55,122 nucleotides of DNA. Origin: Anaerolineales bacterium (lineage in GTDB: Bacteria; Chloroflexota; Anaerolineae; Anaerolineales; UBA11858). The position numbers and the translations under genes were made by a program. This document shows, piece by piece, positions 15,527 through 23,143 of this stretch. Location: the NCBI GenBank assembly GCA_018335275.1, contig JAGXKM010000001.1, positions 72,154-127,275 on the forward strand. Direction: 5' to 3'. Under the pieces are notes generated by a model. That model was given only the letters and a program-made list of their open reading frames with translations. It ran no database searches and was not told where the DNA came from. Position 1 is the first letter of the stretch; each line of letters begins with the position of its first letter.

Positions 15527-18004
15527 ATGAAAAAATCCATCGCAAAATTACGGAAGTTTTTTAGACTAGAAGCAAAACGCGGTTACGACAATAAAGCGGT
15601 CATGGGGGGGTTGGCCAACATTTTATCCTCTTGGGAAGGAGAAGCCCGCGAGGAAGGGCTTCCAGAACGCCTTATTCAGGCGGTTGGCAGTCGTTTGCGC
15701 GATTATCACCAACTCAGTCAAGAATCCCGAAAAACCGCCCTCAATGGAATCTGGCAAAGGGTTCAAAAAACGACTGGGGCGGGGCGCAAATCGGAAAGTT
15801 TACTCTCTCCTCAACCTGAAGTGGAAGAGGTTCAGGAAAAAGACCCTCCCAATCAGGGGGCATCAAAGGTCGCGGACCGGGTTCCTTCCTATGGCAAACC
15901 CGATTCTCAATCCTCTCAAAAAGCTGAGCTGAGCATCGATCTACAAGCCTCCGTAACGGAGATCAAAGGCATTGGTCCTAAAAGATCTCAGGCATTGGAG
16001 CGCCTGGGGGTTCACTCAATCAGCGACCTGATACATTTATTCCCCCGGCGGTATGATGACTATTCGAAACTAAAGACCATTGACAAGCTTCAGTACGGCG
16101 AAGATGTGACGGTCATCGGATCTGTAAAAGATGTCTCAACCCGCACCGTTCGAGGTGGGAAAATGAAGATCGTGGAAGCGGTGATCAGCGACAAAAGCGG
16201 CTCCCTCCGAGTGACTTGGTTCAATCAACCCTGGATCGCCAAACAACTTTCGCGAACTCGTCAAGTGGTCCTTTCCGGGGAAATCGAACAATATCTGGGT
16301 CGATTGACCATGAACAGCCCCGATTGGGAACCGCTCAACGCGGATCTCCTCCATACAAATCGGATCGTGCCTGTCTATCCCCTGACCAAGGATATTTCAC
16401 AAAAGTGGCTGCGGAAAAAAATCTACAAATCAGTGCAAACCCTCAGCCCATTGATCGGGGACCCTTTACCAAAAGGTTTGCGGAAAGAAGCGGCGGTCGT
16501 TGATACCACAACCGCCATTAAAAACATCCATTTTCCAATCTCCGAGCAGGCGCTGCAGGCCGCAAAAGAACGTTTAGCATTCGACGAGATTTTCATGCTC
16601 CAAATGGGCGTCCTGCGCCAAAAAAAGGCCTGGGAAAGCAGAGAAGGCCGGATCTTCACCGTCTCAGATGAATGGATCAGGAAACAGCTGGCAGAGCTGC
16701 CTTACCAACTTACGGGGGCCCAAGAAAAAGCATTAGAACACATCCGGGAGGACCTCGCCTCCGGTGTGCCGATGAACCGTTTATTACAAGGGGATGTTGG
16801 ATCGGGGAAAACCGTATTGGCTGCCCTGGCTATGCTCATCATCACCTTCCAGGGCGCGCAGGCTGCTCTAATGGCCCCAACCAGCATTCTTGCGGAACAA
16901 CATCTACAAAGTTTGAAGAGAATTTTACTTTCCGAAGGCAGCCCTCTGGACGAGGAGGAGGTCCGATTACTGATCGGTTCCACTCCAGAGAACGAGAAGA
17001 ATTCCATCAGAGAGGGTTTGGAAAGCGGGAGGATCAAAGTCGTCATTGGCACTCACGCGCTGCTAGAGGAGCCTGTAAACTTCATGGATCTCCAACTCGC
17101 GGTGATCGATGAACAGCATCGCTTCGGGGTGGAGCAGCGGGGGACCCTGCGCAACAAAGGTGAAAATCCGCACCTCATGGTCATGACCGCCACCCCCATA
17201 CCCAGGTCCTTAGCGCTGACCATTTACGGCGATCTGGATATTTCTGTAATTGACGAGATGCCTCCTGGCCGACAACCAGTTGAAACGCACGTCCTCTATC
17301 CTCAAGAGCGGGAAAGGGCGTATACCTTGATTAGAAGTCAATTGGAAGAAGGGAATCAGGCCTTCATCATCTATCCCCTGGTTGAGGAGAGCGACAAAAG
17401 TAATCAGAAAGCTGCCGTGGAAGAACACGCTCGGTTATCTGAAGATGTATTCCCCAATTCTCAAGTCGGTCTTCTTCACGGCCAACTGCCCCCTCATCAA
17501 AAAGAAGAGGTTATGGAGCGCTTTCGTAAGCAGGAAATCCAAATCCTGGTTTCTACATCCGTTGTGGAAGTCGGGGTGGATATCCCAAACGCCACCATCA
17601 TGGTCATAGAAGGCGCCCACCGCTTTGGCTTAGCTCAACTCCATCAATTACGGGGTCGTGTGGGACGGGGCGAGGAAAAAGCTTTCTGCCTCTTGATACC
17701 CGGAAGCGAGAAGGGCATTGAAAACGAAAGGTTGAAAGCCATGGCAAAAACCAACGATGGTTTCAAACTCGCTGAACGAGACTTGGAACAGCGCGGCCCC
17801 GGACAATTCTTAGGCACCAGGCAGTCCGGATATTCGGAATTGAATATGGCAAAGATCACAGACCTGGCCTTGATCGAAAAAGCACGCCGCTTTGCGGAAA
17901 AGGTATTCCAAGAAGACCCCCATCTGTCCCAAGAAAAACACCGGCGATTGAAAAAAGCGATGGCAAAGTTCTGGGCAGAGGAAACCATGGCAGATATCAG
18001 TTAA
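15527..18004 (+). CDS. recG: ATP-dependent DNA helicase RecG
   Basis: An 825-aa branch-migration helicase that rescues stalled replication forks and processes recombination intermediates. The core holds a Walker A motif (GDVGSGKT near 423), DEQHRFG near 526 (DEQH box), TATPIPRSLA near 550 and a helicase C-terminal half with RGRVGRG near 708. The wedge/OB domain lies near 210-300. About 140 residues precede the first helix-hairpin stretch (EIKGIGPKRSQALERLG, about 145); this N-terminal extension makes it longer than the 690-residue E. coli protein and is seen in several other phyla. It follows fakB closely and precedes coaD. Confidence 0.94.
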   Translation: MKKSIAKLRKFFRLEAKRGYDNKAVMGGLANILSSWEGEAREEGLPERLIQAVGSRLRDYHQLSQESRKTALNGIWQRVQKTTGAGRKSESLLSPQPEVEEVQEKDPPNQGASKVADRVPSYGKPDSQSSQKAELSIDLQASVTEIKGIGPKRSQALERLGVHSISDLIHLFPRRYDDYSKLKTIDKLQYGEDVTVIGSVKDVSTRTVRGGKMKIVEAVISDKSGSLRVTWFNQPWIAKQLSRTRQVVLSGEIEQYLGRLTMNSPDWEPLNADLLHTNRIVPVYPLTKDISQKWLRKKIYKSVQTLSPLIGDPLPKGLRKEAAVVDTTTAIKNIHFPISEQALQAAKERLAFDEIFMLQMGVLRQKKAWESREGRIFTVSDEWIRKQLAELPYQLTGAQEKALEHIREDLASGVPMNRLLQGDVGSGKTVLAALAMLIITFQGAQAALMAPTSILAEQHLQSLKRILLSEGSPLDEEEVRLLIGSTPENEKNSIREGLESGRIKVVIGTHALLEEPVNFMDLQLAVIDEQHRFGVEQRGTLRNKGENPHLMVMTATPIPRSLALTIYGDLDISVIDEMPPGRQPVETHVLYPQERERAYTLIRSQLEEGNQAFIIYPLVEESDKSNQKAAVEEHARLSEDVFPNSQVGLLHGQLPPHQKEEVMERFRKQEIQILVSTSVVEVGVDIPNATIMVIEGAHRFGLAQLHQLRGRVGRGEEKAFCLLIPGSEKGIENERLKAMAKTNDGFKLAERDLEQRGPGQFLGTRQSGYSELNMAKITDLALIEKARRFAEKVFQEDPHLSQEKHRRLKKAMAKFWAEETMADIS

Positions 18005-18045
18005 TCACCTTTTTGAAAAAAGGGTTCGTCCAAACGGAGATCATC

Positions 18046-18570
18046 ATGATCAGAGCAGTGTTTCCAGGTACATTTGACCCCGTTCATTATGGCCATATCG
18101 ACATAGCCAAACGAGCTGCGCGCTTATTTGATGAAGTTGTCGTTGCGGTTTACGACCAACCTCTAAAAAGGCTGCTTTTCTCCCCCCAAGAGAGGATCGA
18201 GCTTGTGGAAAAATCCCTGAATTCGACAGAAAACTTAAAAGTCAGTGGATACAGTGGGTTGACTGTCGATTTCTGCCACGAAATTGACGCCCAGGTGATT
18301 GTCAGAGGGCTGCGGGTTTTCTCGGACTTTGAATATGAATTCAGGATGGCCCTAACCAATGAACGACTGGCCCCCGATATTGAAGTCGTGGCTTTCATTA
18401 CCAATAAGGACCACACCTTTCTCAGCGGCTCTACCGTCAGAGAAGTTGCCTCCTTAAATGGAGATGTCAGCTCCTTCGTACCGGAGATCGTGGAGAAAGC
18501 TCTTAAAAAACGATTTAAAGAACTTGGAAGCGATCAAAACATCGTCCCTCAAAGTTCCCTCAGAGACTGA
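18046..18570 (+). CDS. coaD: Phosphopantetheine adenylyltransferase
   Basis: A 174-aa nucleotidyltransferase for the fourth step of coenzyme A synthesis: 4'-phosphopantetheine plus ATP gives dephospho-CoA. The signature PGTFDPVHYGHID near residue 6 carries the HxGH motif. RGLRVFSDFEYEF near 88 and FLSGSTVREVA near 125 are also conserved. I chose ATG 18046 after CGGAGATC; upstream codons from 18013 would add 11 unlike residues. The C terminus is about ten residues longer than usual. It may be co-transcribed with recG. Confidence 0.94.
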   Translation: MIRAVFPGTFDPVHYGHIDIAKRAARLFDEVVVAVYDQPLKRLLFSPQERIELVEKSLNSTENLKVSGYSGLTVDFCHEIDAQVIVRGLRVFSDFEYEFRMALTNERLAPDIEVVAFITNKDHTFLSGSTVREVASLNGDVSSFVPEIVEKALKKRFKELGSDQNIVPQSSLRD

Positions 18571-18633
18571 GGTGATTGATTAGTACCGATTCATGATATA
18601 CTTAGGTAACAAAAAAATTGGGGAGGACGCATC

Positions 18634-19104
18634 ATGGATATCCTTCATCTCGTCGACCGCCTAGAAGAACTATTCAACCGCAGCAGATCTATCCCATTCA
18701 CGCATAACGTCATCGTGGATGAAGATAAGATGCTGGATATCATCGATCAAATGCGGGTTGCTATCCCCGAAGAAGTTAAAAAATCTCAACAAGTTCTATC
18801 CCAAAGAGACCGCATCATCGCTCAGGCCAAGGAAGAAGCCAACCGGACGATTAACCTTGCCCAAGAGAAAAGTGAACAAAAAATTGACAGGGACAGCATC
18901 GTCCAGGAAGCAAGAAAAAAAGCCCAACAAATCAAAAAGGAAGCGGAAGTTCAAGCCACAGCGACTCGAGAAGACGCGGACGAGTACGTCGCGGAAACCC
19001 TGACGAACCTGGAAATTGCCTTAGAAAGGGTGATAAATCAAGTACGGAACGGGATCAATATTTTAGAAGAAGAACAAGTGGTAACCCAAGAAGAGCAAGA
19101 TTAA
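18634..19104 (+). CDS. Coiled-coil protein following coaD
   Basis: A 156-aa, highly charged, mostly helical protein with a long predicted coiled coil from about 48 to 145 (repeats such as QAKEEANRTI and EARKKAQQIKKEAE). No signal peptide or membrane helix. It resembles the DivIVA-like or ATP-synthase-b-like coiled-coil proteins encoded after coaD in many Gram-positive genomes, but I cannot name a family. It starts at ATG after GGGGAGGAC and ends before a strong hairpin. A structural or division role is a guess from fold and place. Confidence 0.7.
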   Translation: MDILHLVDRLEELFNRSRSIPFTHNVIVDEDKMLDIIDQMRVAIPEEVKKSQQVLSQRDRIIAQAKEEANRTINLAQEKSEQKIDRDSIVQEARKKAQQIKKEAEVQATATREDADEYVAETLTNLEIALERVINQVRNGINILEEEQVVTQEEQD

Positions 19105-19134
19105 TCATTGGCTCTATGCAGGTGATCCTTTCTT

Positions 19135-19160
19135 GCCCGGGTATTATCCCGGGCATATTC
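19135..19160 (+). terminator. Terminator after the coaD operon
   Basis: GCCCGGG (19135-19141) and CCCGGGC (19148-19154) form a perfect stem with loop TATTAT, followed by ATATTCTTTT. It stands between two converging genes. Confidence 0.8.
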
Positions 19161-19162
19161 TT

Positions 19163-19981
19163 TTAACGGCGTTCCCCCCATATCATGGAGGAATCTTCTC
19201 CCCGTTTGAAAAATCTAGAGAAAACCCAGTCTCCCAAGCGGGGAAAGAGCATGTTTCCCCAAACAGCGACCCATATCGGCCAGGGGAGAATGATCCGGCG
19301 TTTCTTGGTCTTTATCAGGCGATAGATCGCTTGAGCCACGTCCTCCGCCTCCAACAGCATCCAGGAAGGAGTCGTTTTCTCCGTCTCCCAGCTTACACCG
19401 GCATGTTGGTCGAATTCGGTAGCCACAGGTCCGGGGTAAATCATACCCACATGAATACCTTGATTTTGAACTTCTCTCCGCAGGCTCTCTGAAAACCCTT
19501 TTACGCCAAATTTTGACGCGGTGTAGATAGAATACGTCGGCGGAGCAACCCAAGCAGCAGCCGAGGAAACTGTGATAATTTGACCTTGACCGCAATCCAA
19601 CATGGTGGGTAAAACCAGGCGGGTGACATGGATGGTTCCAGTGAGATTGACCGCAATCTGGTAGCTGATATCCCGAAGAGGATCAAGCTCATCTAACCAC
19701 TGCAGTCGACCCATCCCCGCATTATTGATCAAGATACCAATGTTCCCATACTTCTCCCCCACCTGATGGACCATATCCTTTACCTGAGGCAACTTGGAAA
19801 TATCCGCTTGAAACGAGGATGCAGTCCCACCCTCTGAACGGATCTCCTCCACCAAGGCTTTCAAACGCTCAATTCTCCGGGCGGTCAAAGCCAGGCGAAA
19901 ACCCCTGCGGCCCAGAAGCCTGGCCGTCTCTGCGCCAATCCCTGAAGAAGCGCCGGTGATCAGAACCACGGGTTTTGACAC
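19163..19981 (-). CDS. Short-chain dehydrogenase/reductase (SDR)
   Basis: A 272-aa classical SDR. It has the cofactor motif TGASSGIGAE near 10, NNAGMG near 88, a catalytic serine in ITVSSAAAW near 141, and YxxxK as YTASKFG near 155. The stretch RRIERL after the first strand favours NADP. The C terminus has a hydrophobic stretch (LPWPIWVAVWGNMLFP), which may touch the membrane. Translation starts at GTG 19981 after AGGAG. The substrate is unknown; this subgroup often includes YohF/DltE-like reductases. Confidence 0.88.
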   Translation of the reverse strand: MSKPVVLITGASSGIGAETARLLGRRGFRLALTARRIERLKALVEEIRSEGGTASSFQADISKLPQVKDMVHQVGEKYGNIGILINNAGMGRLQWLDELDPLRDISYQIAVNLTGTIHVTRLVLPTMLDCGQGQIITVSSAAAWVAPPTYSIYTASKFGVKGFSESLRREVQNQGIHVGMIYPGPVATEFDQHAGVSWETEKTTPSWMLLEAEDVAQAIYRLIKTKKRRIILPWPIWVAVWGNMLFPRLGDWVFSRFFKRGEDSSMIWGERR

Positions 19982-20136
19982 TAGTTCTCCTTAGTCCTTA
20001 TGGTTGCCAAGGACGATATACCCCTTTTCCTCATATCAACCCAATTTTACCAGAGCAATCCGAACCCAAGGAAGACCTGGCTATCTCCTCATTGATGAGA
20101 GTTGATTGCCAGCCATGTGTTCAAAGAGAAAATAAA

Positions 20137-20173
20137 AAGTTCCTGCTGAAGTTTCCGCCGCAGGAACTTTTTT
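20137..20173 (-). terminator. Terminator after mogA
   Basis: AAGTTCCTGC (20137-20146) and GCAGGAACTT (20160-20169) form a 10-base perfect stem. T-runs flank both sides, so it could work in both directions; the mogA operon ends 41 bases upstream of it. Confidence 0.8.
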
Positions 20174-20213
20174 ATGCCTTATCTTCCCCCTCTATGATTT
20201 CCTTGTTTTGGGA

Positions 20214-20726
20214 TCATTCCTGATTCAAATCGTGATGCCCTTTCTCCGCATCGGAATCCCCTCGGAGCAGAGCAACTGCATGAGGTAAAACGGGCAAGAC
20301 AACTTCCAGGTTTTCCACGGCAGCTTTGGGACTGCCCGGGAGGTTAATGATCAAAGTGGCTTTTCTGATCCCCGCTTCGGCCCGGGATAGCATGGCATGG
20401 GGAGTAATATCCATACTCACCGCCCGCATCGCTTCTGTTAACCCGGGAGCGGTACGTTCCACAACGGCCCTTGTCGCGTCAGGGGTGACATCGCGGGGAG
20501 CAAATCCAGTCCCTCCTGTGGATAAAATAACATCCACCCTTTCTTGATCTGACCAGGCCCGGAATATATCAGCGATCTTTTCCAAATCATCGGGGACGAT
20601 ATCCCTCTTGATCACGTCCCAACCTTCAAGGGAGACCCTTTCAGCCACAGCAGGGCCCGATACATCTTCCCTTTCCCCAGCAAATGAGCGGTCAGATACA
20701 GTCAAGACAGCAACCTGGAAGGACAC
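20214..20726 (-). CDS. Molybdenum cofactor protein MogA/MoaB family
   Basis: A 170-aa protein of the MoCF-binding family, which adenylylates molybdopterin before metal insertion. It shows TVSDRSFAGEREDVSGP near 10, STGGTGFAPRDVTP near 70 with the GGTG motif, and INLPGSPKAAVE near 128. GTG is the start. It lies 11 bases after the PHP/AlbA gene and is probably co-transcribed with it, although no functional link is obvious. No other moa or moe genes are in the window. MogA and MoaB cannot be told apart here. Confidence 0.88.
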   Translation of the reverse strand: MSFQVAVLTVSDRSFAGEREDVSGPAVAERVSLEGWDVIKRDIVPDDLEKIADIFRAWSDQERVDVILSTGGTGFAPRDVTPDATRAVVERTAPGLTEAMRAVSMDITPHAMLSRAEAGIRKATLIINLPGSPKAAVENLEVVLPVLPHAVALLRGDSDAEKGHHDLNQE

Positions 20727-20737
20727 CTTTTACCACC

Positions 20738-22480
20738 TTACCGGATGAGCTCTTCCCATTCCCCATGCACCCCATCGTCCGTAACCCCAAAATAATATCG
20801 ATATCCCTGCGGGGTGCGTTGAATGAGATCATAGCTATAATATTTTCCCCTTTTGTTGCGATCCAGAAGCCCGACATCCCCATTCCATTCCACATCCATG
20901 CGGTTGGGGTCCTTAGGCATTTGGGCATATTTGGAAATCGCGTAATGCCATAAACGGCGAGAGGACTTCAAGGTCACATTTTTGACCACATTTCCGTTCC
21001 GAAGGTCGCGAACCGTGTAGTACTTCTCACCGCCCCGTTGGGTGACAGAAACAATCTCCACCCCTGTTCGCGGGGGGTCTTCCGGTTCCGGCTCGTCGGA
21101 TACCATGCGATACACATCTTCTGACCCAGGAATGGGCAAGGGCGTGCCCTGGACTATAGTCGAAGGTTCCCTGGTTTCTTTTTTCCCCTGTAAAACCAAT
21201 TCCACGATTTCGTCCCTAACCGCCATCTCTGTCTCCGTCTCCGTACGCAAATAGACCTTATTATCATCCACAGCGTAAGGCGGATCTTCTCCACGCGGGA
21301 TCATGACCTGAATCACATTCTTATTACTTGTTTTATGGGATTCAAATTTGCAATCCAGCTCGGGTGTGATCCGCTTGCTGATTGCAGTTTTTAACTTTTG
21401 AATCGCCTGGTTGGGCTTGGAGATCCCCTCTACAGGTTTTTCGCTGTCCTCTGAAACACCGATATACAAGGTGCCTCCATTGGAGTTGGTGAAAGCACAA
21501 ACATCAGCGATGATGGAATACAGGTGTCCCCCGCGAACTGTCATCTTTTCATGGAAATCTTGAACAAACGTCACCCCTTCCCCGCGAGCATCTTGAATGA
21601 AATCATATGCGGGTTGGGAACCAGATCGGTGGGGTCGAGTTCTTGAAAAGTTGTTGCTCTCAAACAAATCTCTAAGGGCTTTATAGGAACGATCAGGCAG
21701 ACGAACGTCCGTGGCCCGGTCCCCTACCCCAAGTTTGTTTTGGTGCTCTGAGCTTTTTACCAACAAGTGAGCATCAGAACCTTGAATGCAGTGCATGCGC
21801 CGGGGGTACTCCGGTTTATTCCCACTGAAGAATGACGCTGTCGCATACCGACCTTGCTTTTCCAGGTCTGTGACCTCTAACGCCACCAGATTGGGATCTT
21901 GCGTATACGCTATTTTCGTTTGTCCTCCAAACGGGAAACGCCGCATGGCCACCCCGTTATTGGAATTGGCATGGGCAGCAATCGCCATCCCGCCTGCTTC
22001 ATTGATCAAGCGATAGGCCGTCAACACATCCACACTGGCTCCCACAGTGACAGATCCCTGATCCAGTTTTTCAGACGGGATGTTCATTTCCAACAGCAGG
22101 TGATCAATATCTCTAACAGGTTTATCCTCTGGAAAAATGGCCAAGATATGGAAACCAAAAGTAGCGGTAAATTCGAAACCCGGGAGCACCAAAACGCGCT
22201 TCAAGAGCCGTTGATACTCTTTCAGCCGGGTCTCCTCTTCCGGCAGCAGCCGATTCAGTTTTTTCAAAAGGTTCAGCTGATCAATCTCTTCCTTCATCCT
22301 TCGATAGCCAGCCACCGTATTGTGATCCGCGAAGGCGATCATATCTAAACCCCGTTTCGCGGCCTGCTTCAAAATGTCTAAATAACTTGCCTCTGGCTGT
22401 AAATAGTCGTCAGACGCAGGTGTATGTAAATGCAAATCCATTGTGTACCAAGTCATGTCAGAACTTTTTTTGTTACTCAC
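20738..22480 (-). CDS. PHP metallophosphoesterase fused to AlbA_2 (Schlafen-like) domain
   Basis: A 580-aa multidomain protein. Residues 12-270 form a PHP domain: DLHLHTPAS near 16, FADHNTV near 49, an AHAN motif near 168 and the closing GSDAH near 234, all metal-ligand positions. Residues about 298-425 resemble the AlbA_2/Schlafen divergent AAA-like domain, with E/D-F-x-x-K followed by [16 protein letters not shown] and a later [11 protein letters not shown]. The remaining ~150 residues are Glu-rich and then beta-rich and are not recognised. Start is GTG 22480. PHP proteins hydrolyse phosphoesters of nucleotides or DNA, AlbA_2 domains bind nucleic acid, so the fusion suggests a nucleic-acid phosphoesterase. 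It could be a defence or RNA-processing factor. Confidence 0.8.
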   Translation of the reverse strand: MSNKKSSDMTWYTMDLHLHTPASDDYLQPEASYLDILKQAAKRGLDMIAFADHNTVAGYRRMKEEIDQLNLLKKLNRLLPEEETRLKEYQRLLKRVLVLPGFEFTATFGFHILAIFPEDKPVRDIDHLLLEMNIPSEKLDQGSVTVGASVDVLTAYRLINEAGGMAIAAHANSNNGVAMRRFPFGGQTKIAYTQDPNLVALEVTDLEKQGRYATASFFSGNKPEYPRRMHCIQGSDAHLLVKSSEHQNKLGVGDRATDVRLPDRSYKALRDLFESNNFSRTRPHRSGSQPAYDFIQDARGEGVTFVQDFHEKMTVRGGHLYSIIADVCAFTNSNGGTLYIGVSEDSEKPVEGISKPNQAIQKLKTAISKRITPELDCKFESHKTSNKNVIQVMIPRGEDPPYAVDDNKVYLRTETETEMAVRDEIVELVLQGKKETREPSTIVQGTPLPIPGSEDVYRMVSDEPEPEDPPRTGVEIVSVTQRGGEKYYTVRDLRNGNVVKNVTLKSSRRLWHYAISKYAQMPKDPNRMDVEWNGDVGLLDRNKRGKYYSYDLIQRTPQGYRYYFGVTDDGVHGEWEELIR

Positions 22481-22702
22481 TTTTCACTCTCTATGCTAGA
22501 ACGATCCGGTATTCCAGAGAGATCCCCCTCTTTACTGCGCATATCAGAATTTCCGCAATTTAAAATATCTTCTTAATACCCGACCGTTATCGTCGGACAT
22601 CAGCAGTCATATATATATTAGGCATCATGACACGCTTATCGAACCCCATTTAAAATGGATGCTGATGGTGAACGTATTTCAATCAATAGAGGAGAAGTGA
22701 TT

Positions 22703-22721
22703 GGAACGAATATCACGTTCC
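22703..22721. other. Hairpin beyond the REC gene
   Basis: GGAACG (22703-22708) pairs with CGTTCC (22716-22721) around seven bases. It is about 40 bases past the stop of the receiver gene at 22758. The T-run is weak on the minus strand and better on the plus strand (GGTTTTT), so termination is possible but not sure. Nothing else is seen in 22481-22757. Confidence 0.4.
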
Positions 22722-22757
22722 TGGTTTTTCCTGCTGCAAAAGAGGAAAACATGTTCA

Positions 22758-23135
22758 CTATCCAGTCTCCAAAAGTTTTGATCGAATTAAGTTCACTAAT
22801 GTGTCTGGGTCATAGGGCTTTAATAAAAAGCCGTCTGCTCCAGCCTGTAATGCTTGTTCCCTAAAATCCTCACCCGATGTCATTAAAACGCGCGTACCGC
22901 GCCACATGGGCGTTCTGTGTATCATCTCCAAGATATCATATCCGTTGGTGTTCTCGCTCTGATCATTTTGAAAATAAACATCCAACAAAACCAAATCTAT
23001 GGGGTGCGCTTCCAACGTTTCCTCAATCCCTTTCTTTGTGGTCGCTGTAAAGACTTTATAACCTTCTAATTCCAAGAGCATTTTCAAGGAGGTTAAGATG
23101 GATTCTCTGTCTTCGACAACTAATACCTGGGACAT
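22758..23135 (-). CDS. Stand-alone receiver (REC) domain protein
   Basis: A 125-aa protein made only of a receiver domain: VVEDRES at the start, phosphoacceptor aspartate in LVLLDVYF near 51, a switch threonine/serine in VLMTSGED and the lysine in GFLLKPYDP. Between the aspartate and the next helix there is a short insertion (QNDQSENTNG). No output domain follows. I chose ATG 23135; a TTG at 23147 overlapping the lon stop is an alternative. It comes directly after lon in the hsp20-lon cluster, so it probably works with proteolysis or a partner kinase elsewhere. Confidence 0.85.
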   Translation of the reverse strand: MSQVLVVEDRESILTSLKMLLELEGYKVFTATTKKGIEETLEAHPIDLVLLDVYFQNDQSENTNGYDILEMIHRTPMWRGTRVLMTSGEDFREQALQAGADGFLLKPYDPDTLVNLIRSKLLETG

Positions 23136-23143
23136 AAGAAAAG

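Noticed and set aside
22655..22864. 69-codon plus-strand open frame
   Set aside because: It runs antisense into the REC gene and has no recognisable motif.
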